Below, piece by piece: positions 61,994 to 64,000 of a stretch of 64,000 nt of DNA. The DNA is from Secundilactobacillus yichangensis (GTDB lineage Bacteria; Bacillota; Bacilli; Lactobacillales; Lactobacillaceae). Where the stretch lies: assembly GCF_016861565.1 (NCBI RefSeq), contig NZ_BOLK01000008.1:51087-115086 (forward strand), read 5' to 3'. Below the pieces are notes generated by a model. The model saw only the letters and a program-made list of their open reading frames with translations. It searched no databases and was not told where the DNA came from. The position numbers and the translations under genes are program-made. Within the stretch, counting starts at the first letter, position 1, and each line of letters starts with the position of its first letter.

Positions 61994-62126
61994 TAGCCGA
62001 AACGCGTAAAAAAGGGCATGCCCCGGCCGTATAAGAGACAGAAGGGAAGCACCAGTCAAAGAACGACCGGTACTTCCCTTCTGTCTCTTATACTCTGGGG
62101 CATAAACGCCCTTTTTCACGCTCTAC
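61994..62126. repeat. Palindromic repeat family B, copy 2
   Basis: The same frame as at 56448: TAGCCGAAACGCG ... CGCTCTA, with CCGGCCGTATAA ... TTATACTCTGG inside. The inner arms start GTATAAGAGACAGAAGGGAAG and pair with CTTCCCTTCTGTCTCTTATAC (21 bp, extending to 33 bp with two mismatches). They are unrelated to the arms of copy 1. The terminal CTA forms the amidohydrolase stop codon. Confidence 0.85.
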
Positions 62127-63067
62127 TTCCTTAACAACTCTTCCCCATTCTTCATGAAGATCCGCTGCTTCAAAGCATTTGATAACAAACCTGTCGTTTC
62201 AAGCTGATTTGATAAATTCAAGACAGCTGGTGTTGGCGTATACGGTGTATCTGACGCATACAGCAACTTGTTTGAATCAATTAATTCCAATAATGCTGGC
62301 AGCTGCTGCGGCAATACCATGCCGGCAACGTCAAAGTACTGGTTACTCAATACACTCATGATATCCACTTGATCATCAGTTAAATCATGGTTCAATGACT
62401 GTGCCAAATTTTGTACTCGGCTCGCTACCAATGGTAGTACGGCACCCGCATGAGGAATGATGAAACGGATATTTGGATAACGGGTGAAGATCCCGTTTTG
62501 CAGCATGTTTAATACTGTCCGAGTCGTATCGAAGAAGAATTCTACGATTGGTGCCGGAATCTGACTTGTGACAGTTGGGTCTTCCACGCCTGGTGCATTC
62601 GGGTGCAATGCCACCAGTGCATGGTTATCATCCAATGTCTGCATAATTGGGTCTAAGCGCTTGTCACCAAGGTAAATACCGCGGGAGTTCGTTGGTAAAG
62701 TAAAACCGGTGGCGTCATCAGCATACGCTGCCTTGATTGTTTTCTGGCTAGCATCAACGTAAGGCAATGGCAGTGAAGCAAAGAAGCCGATTTTATCCTT
62801 ATAGTTTTGGTGCTGCTTTGCGGCGTATTCGTTAACTTCCTGAGCTAATTCAATGGTGCTTGATTCTTCACCAGTATTGATATGCGGTGAAGAGATGGAA
62901 ATAATGGAGTAGTCAATATTAACTTGGTCCATGATTGAAAGCGTCGTGTCGATGGAGTATTCAGGGGTTGGCACACCATCACCCATGTCGTTAAACTGGT
63001 CCTTTAGATACTTCTTGTAGCCGGGTGATAGGTAGTGTGCGTGAAAATCAATTTTGTGATAAGTCAT
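62123..63067 (-). CDS. Amidohydrolase family protein (ACMSD-like)
   Basis: A metal-dependent hydrolase or decarboxylase of 314 residues, TIM-barrel amidohydrolase-2 family. The first motif IDFHAHYLSPGY gives HxH, then VALHPNAPG (His), RFIIPHAGAVLPLV (His) and LLYASDTPYTPT (Asp) supply the metal site. Related enzymes decarboxylate aminocarboxymuconate semialdehyde or 6-methylsalicylate-type acids, but the substrate here is unknown. Its TAG stop is formed by the end of a family B repeat. Confidence 0.88.
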   Translation of the reverse strand: MTYHKIDFHAHYLSPGYKKYLKDQFNDMGDGVPTPEYSIDTTLSIMDQVNIDYSIISISSPHINTGEESSTIELAQEVNEYAAKQHQNYKDKIGFFASLPLPYVDASQKTIKAAYADDATGFTLPTNSRGIYLGDKRLDPIMQTLDDNHALVALHPNAPGVEDPTVTSQIPAPIVEFFFDTTRTVLNMLQNGIFTRYPNIRFIIPHAGAVLPLVASRVQNLAQSLNHDLTDDQVDIMSVLSNQYFDVAGMVLPQQLPALLELIDSNKLLYASDTPYTPTPAVLNLSNQLETTGLLSNALKQRIFMKNGEELLRK

Positions 63068-63222
63068 TTAAAATTTACCTGCTACTGATAACTTATAAAA
63101 AGTTATAGATTATTCTTGCTTCTTTCTATCCTGCCTCGTATAAAGCTTACTAATACAGTTGATATGATAGTCCACAAGCGTTAATTCCCGGCTAGCCACC
63201 GGTACATGTTTTGAAGCCTGTT

Positions 63223-64000
63223 TTAGTAGGCTAATTCAAAGTTTTCAGTATCCCTGATATTCAGGGCCGCATTAACATCACGGTCTTCGGTATAGTTGCA
63301 ATTTCTACATTCATAAACTCGATCTTGCAGTTTTAAATCAACTTTTTTATAGCCACATTGATGGCATAACTTAGAAGTTGGTTCAAAACGATTGGTTAAG
63401 TGTACCGGAATGCCTAACTGCTGGCATTTAGTGATCAATTTGATTCTGAAATTATAGAACCCCTGATAACTAACTGCTTTAGCTAAATGCCGATTTTTCA
63501 TCATACCCTTAACATTCAAATCCTCTAAGGCTACCCACCGTGGTTTGGTTCTCACCACAGTGGCAATAATCTTATTATGATAGTTGAACTGAATGTTGGT
63601 TAATCGTTGATATAAGCGTTGCACTTTCCGCTGAGTTTTGGCTAGATTTAAATCAGTAGCAGATTTCCCTTCTTTCTGTCTTCTAGCTTTCAGTGCGTGA
63701 TACTGACGAGACGTTCTTCTTTGCAGTCGGCGCAGATGTCTTCTGATCCGTCTTACCCGACTGCTTTTGTTTTGATTAGGATACAAAGTACCATCATTTA
63801 GAATGGCAAATTCTTTTAGGCCAAGGTCAATACCAATAGGATCACCAGTCAGTTCTAACTTTGGCAGTTCGGCCTGTTCCACTAAACAGGTCAAATAATA
63901 CTTACCAGCCTTGCATTTGATTCGGCCTTGTTTGATCACAAAATGTTCTGAGTCTGTAGGAATGTAGCCAAACTCTTTCAAACGGACCCAGCCAAGCTTG
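63223..64000 (-). CDS. tnpB: IS200/IS605-type TnpB (OrfB), C-terminal part, cut by window edge
   Basis: The RNA-guided nuclease/transposase-associated protein continues upstream past the window end, so only about 259 codons are present. The RuvC-like residues are visible: Asp in GIDLGLKEFAIL, Glu in ALEDLNVKGM and Asp in DRDVNAALNI. A zinc ribbon lies between them (CHQCGYKK and CRNCNYTED). All catalytic residues are intact. No tnpA is in the window. The non-coding end of the element, where a guide RNA would be expected, should lie at about 63068-63222. Confidence 0.9.
   Translation of the reverse strand, partial: KLGWVRLKEFGYIPTDSEHFVIKQGRIKCKAGKYYLTCLVEQAELPKLELTGDPIGIDLGLKEFAILNDGTLYPNQNKSSRVRRIRRHLRRLQRRTSRQYHALKARRQKEGKSATDLNLAKTQRKVQRLYQRLTNIQFNYHNKIIATVVRTKPRWVALEDLNVKGMMKNRHLAKAVSYQGFYNFRIKLITKCQQLGIPVHLTNRFEPTSKLCHQCGYKKVDLKLQDRVYECRNCNYTEDRDVNAALNIRDTENFELAY

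Noticed and set aside
56448..62126. Family B palindromes considered as a CRISPR array or as simple insertion sequence ends
   Set aside because: Copies are single and far apart with no spacers of regular length, and no transposase lies between paired ends.
63068..63222. Exact right end of the TnpB element
   Set aside because: A TCAA-type end is visible in the area, but several positions are possible and I could not fix the boundary without an empty site.

Overview
The window looks like a chromosomal segment of a Lactobacillaceae bacterium (Firmicutes). The main evidence is two KxYKxGKxW-signal giant adhesins that end in LPQTN sorting motifs, a WxL-type surface locus, TPP and T-box riboswitches, CcpA (cre)-like sites, AGGAGG ribosome-binding sites and frequent TTG/GTG starts. 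The LPQTxE sorting signal and the purB/purA/guaC order suggest Lactiplantibacillus or a neighbouring genus. This is inference from sequence only; no database search was made.

Layout. 1-1.9 kb: thiM-thiD-thiE thiamine salvage operon (minus) behind a TPP riboswitch. 1.9-2.2 kb: two tandem palindromic repeats. 2.2-5.5 kb: aldo/keto reductase, a WxL protein with its DUF916/DUF3324 partner, and a small unknown gene. 5.7-9.7 kb: galM, a 23S rRNA uridine methyltransferase, and small membrane proteins including a DUF2975/HTH pair. 9.7-12.8 kb: an atypical glycerol kinase, a candidate small RNA, a small unknown gene and a class I amidotransferase-type peptidase. 12.8-14.7 kb: two divergent TenA-family genes, each with its own TPP riboswitch. 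14.7-18.2 kb: hydrolases, an NAD(P)-binding protein and a tyrosine phosphatase. 18.2-18.5 kb: a strong small-RNA candidate with C-rich hairpin loops. 18.7-22.6 kb: purB, then divergent purA-guaC. 22.7-26.2 kb: a frameshifted tautomerase, a DUF421/DUF3290 pair, and an NhaC-family transporter behind a T-box. 26.7-38.5 kb: two tandem paralogous mucin-binding-type adhesins of 2137 and 1623 residues. 39-47.7 kb: aldo/keto reductase with a LacI regulator, a DMT exporter, M20 peptidase, PEBP protein, UspA, APC permease and a putative Sm-like duplicated protein. 47.8-52.2 kb: a xylo-oligosaccharide cluster (GH43, GPH symporter, AraC regulator). 52.5-56.3 kb: UspA, a membrane GGDEF protein, a small exported protein and an MFS transporter. 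56.6-59.4 kb: nrdD-nrdG with NrdR-like boxes. 59.9-64 kb: a LysM cell-wall protein, BrnQ, an amidohydrolase and a TnpB running off the window.

How the parts fit together. Thiamine appears to be salvaged: TenA-type enzymes would feed HMP to ThiD, ThiM phosphorylates the thiazole, and ThiE joins them; all three transcription units carry TPP sensors. Several sugar and glycerol genes have cre-like sites, which suggests carbon catabolite control. Two families of dispersed palindromes keep constant frame sequences while their stem arms change and still pair. The most interesting feature is the approximately 206-nt RNA candidate at 18252-18457. It has its own promoter, three hairpins that expose UCCCCCCU or CUCCUCCCCUA, and an intrinsic terminator; the loops are complementary to Shine-Dalgarno regions, including one 2 kb away.
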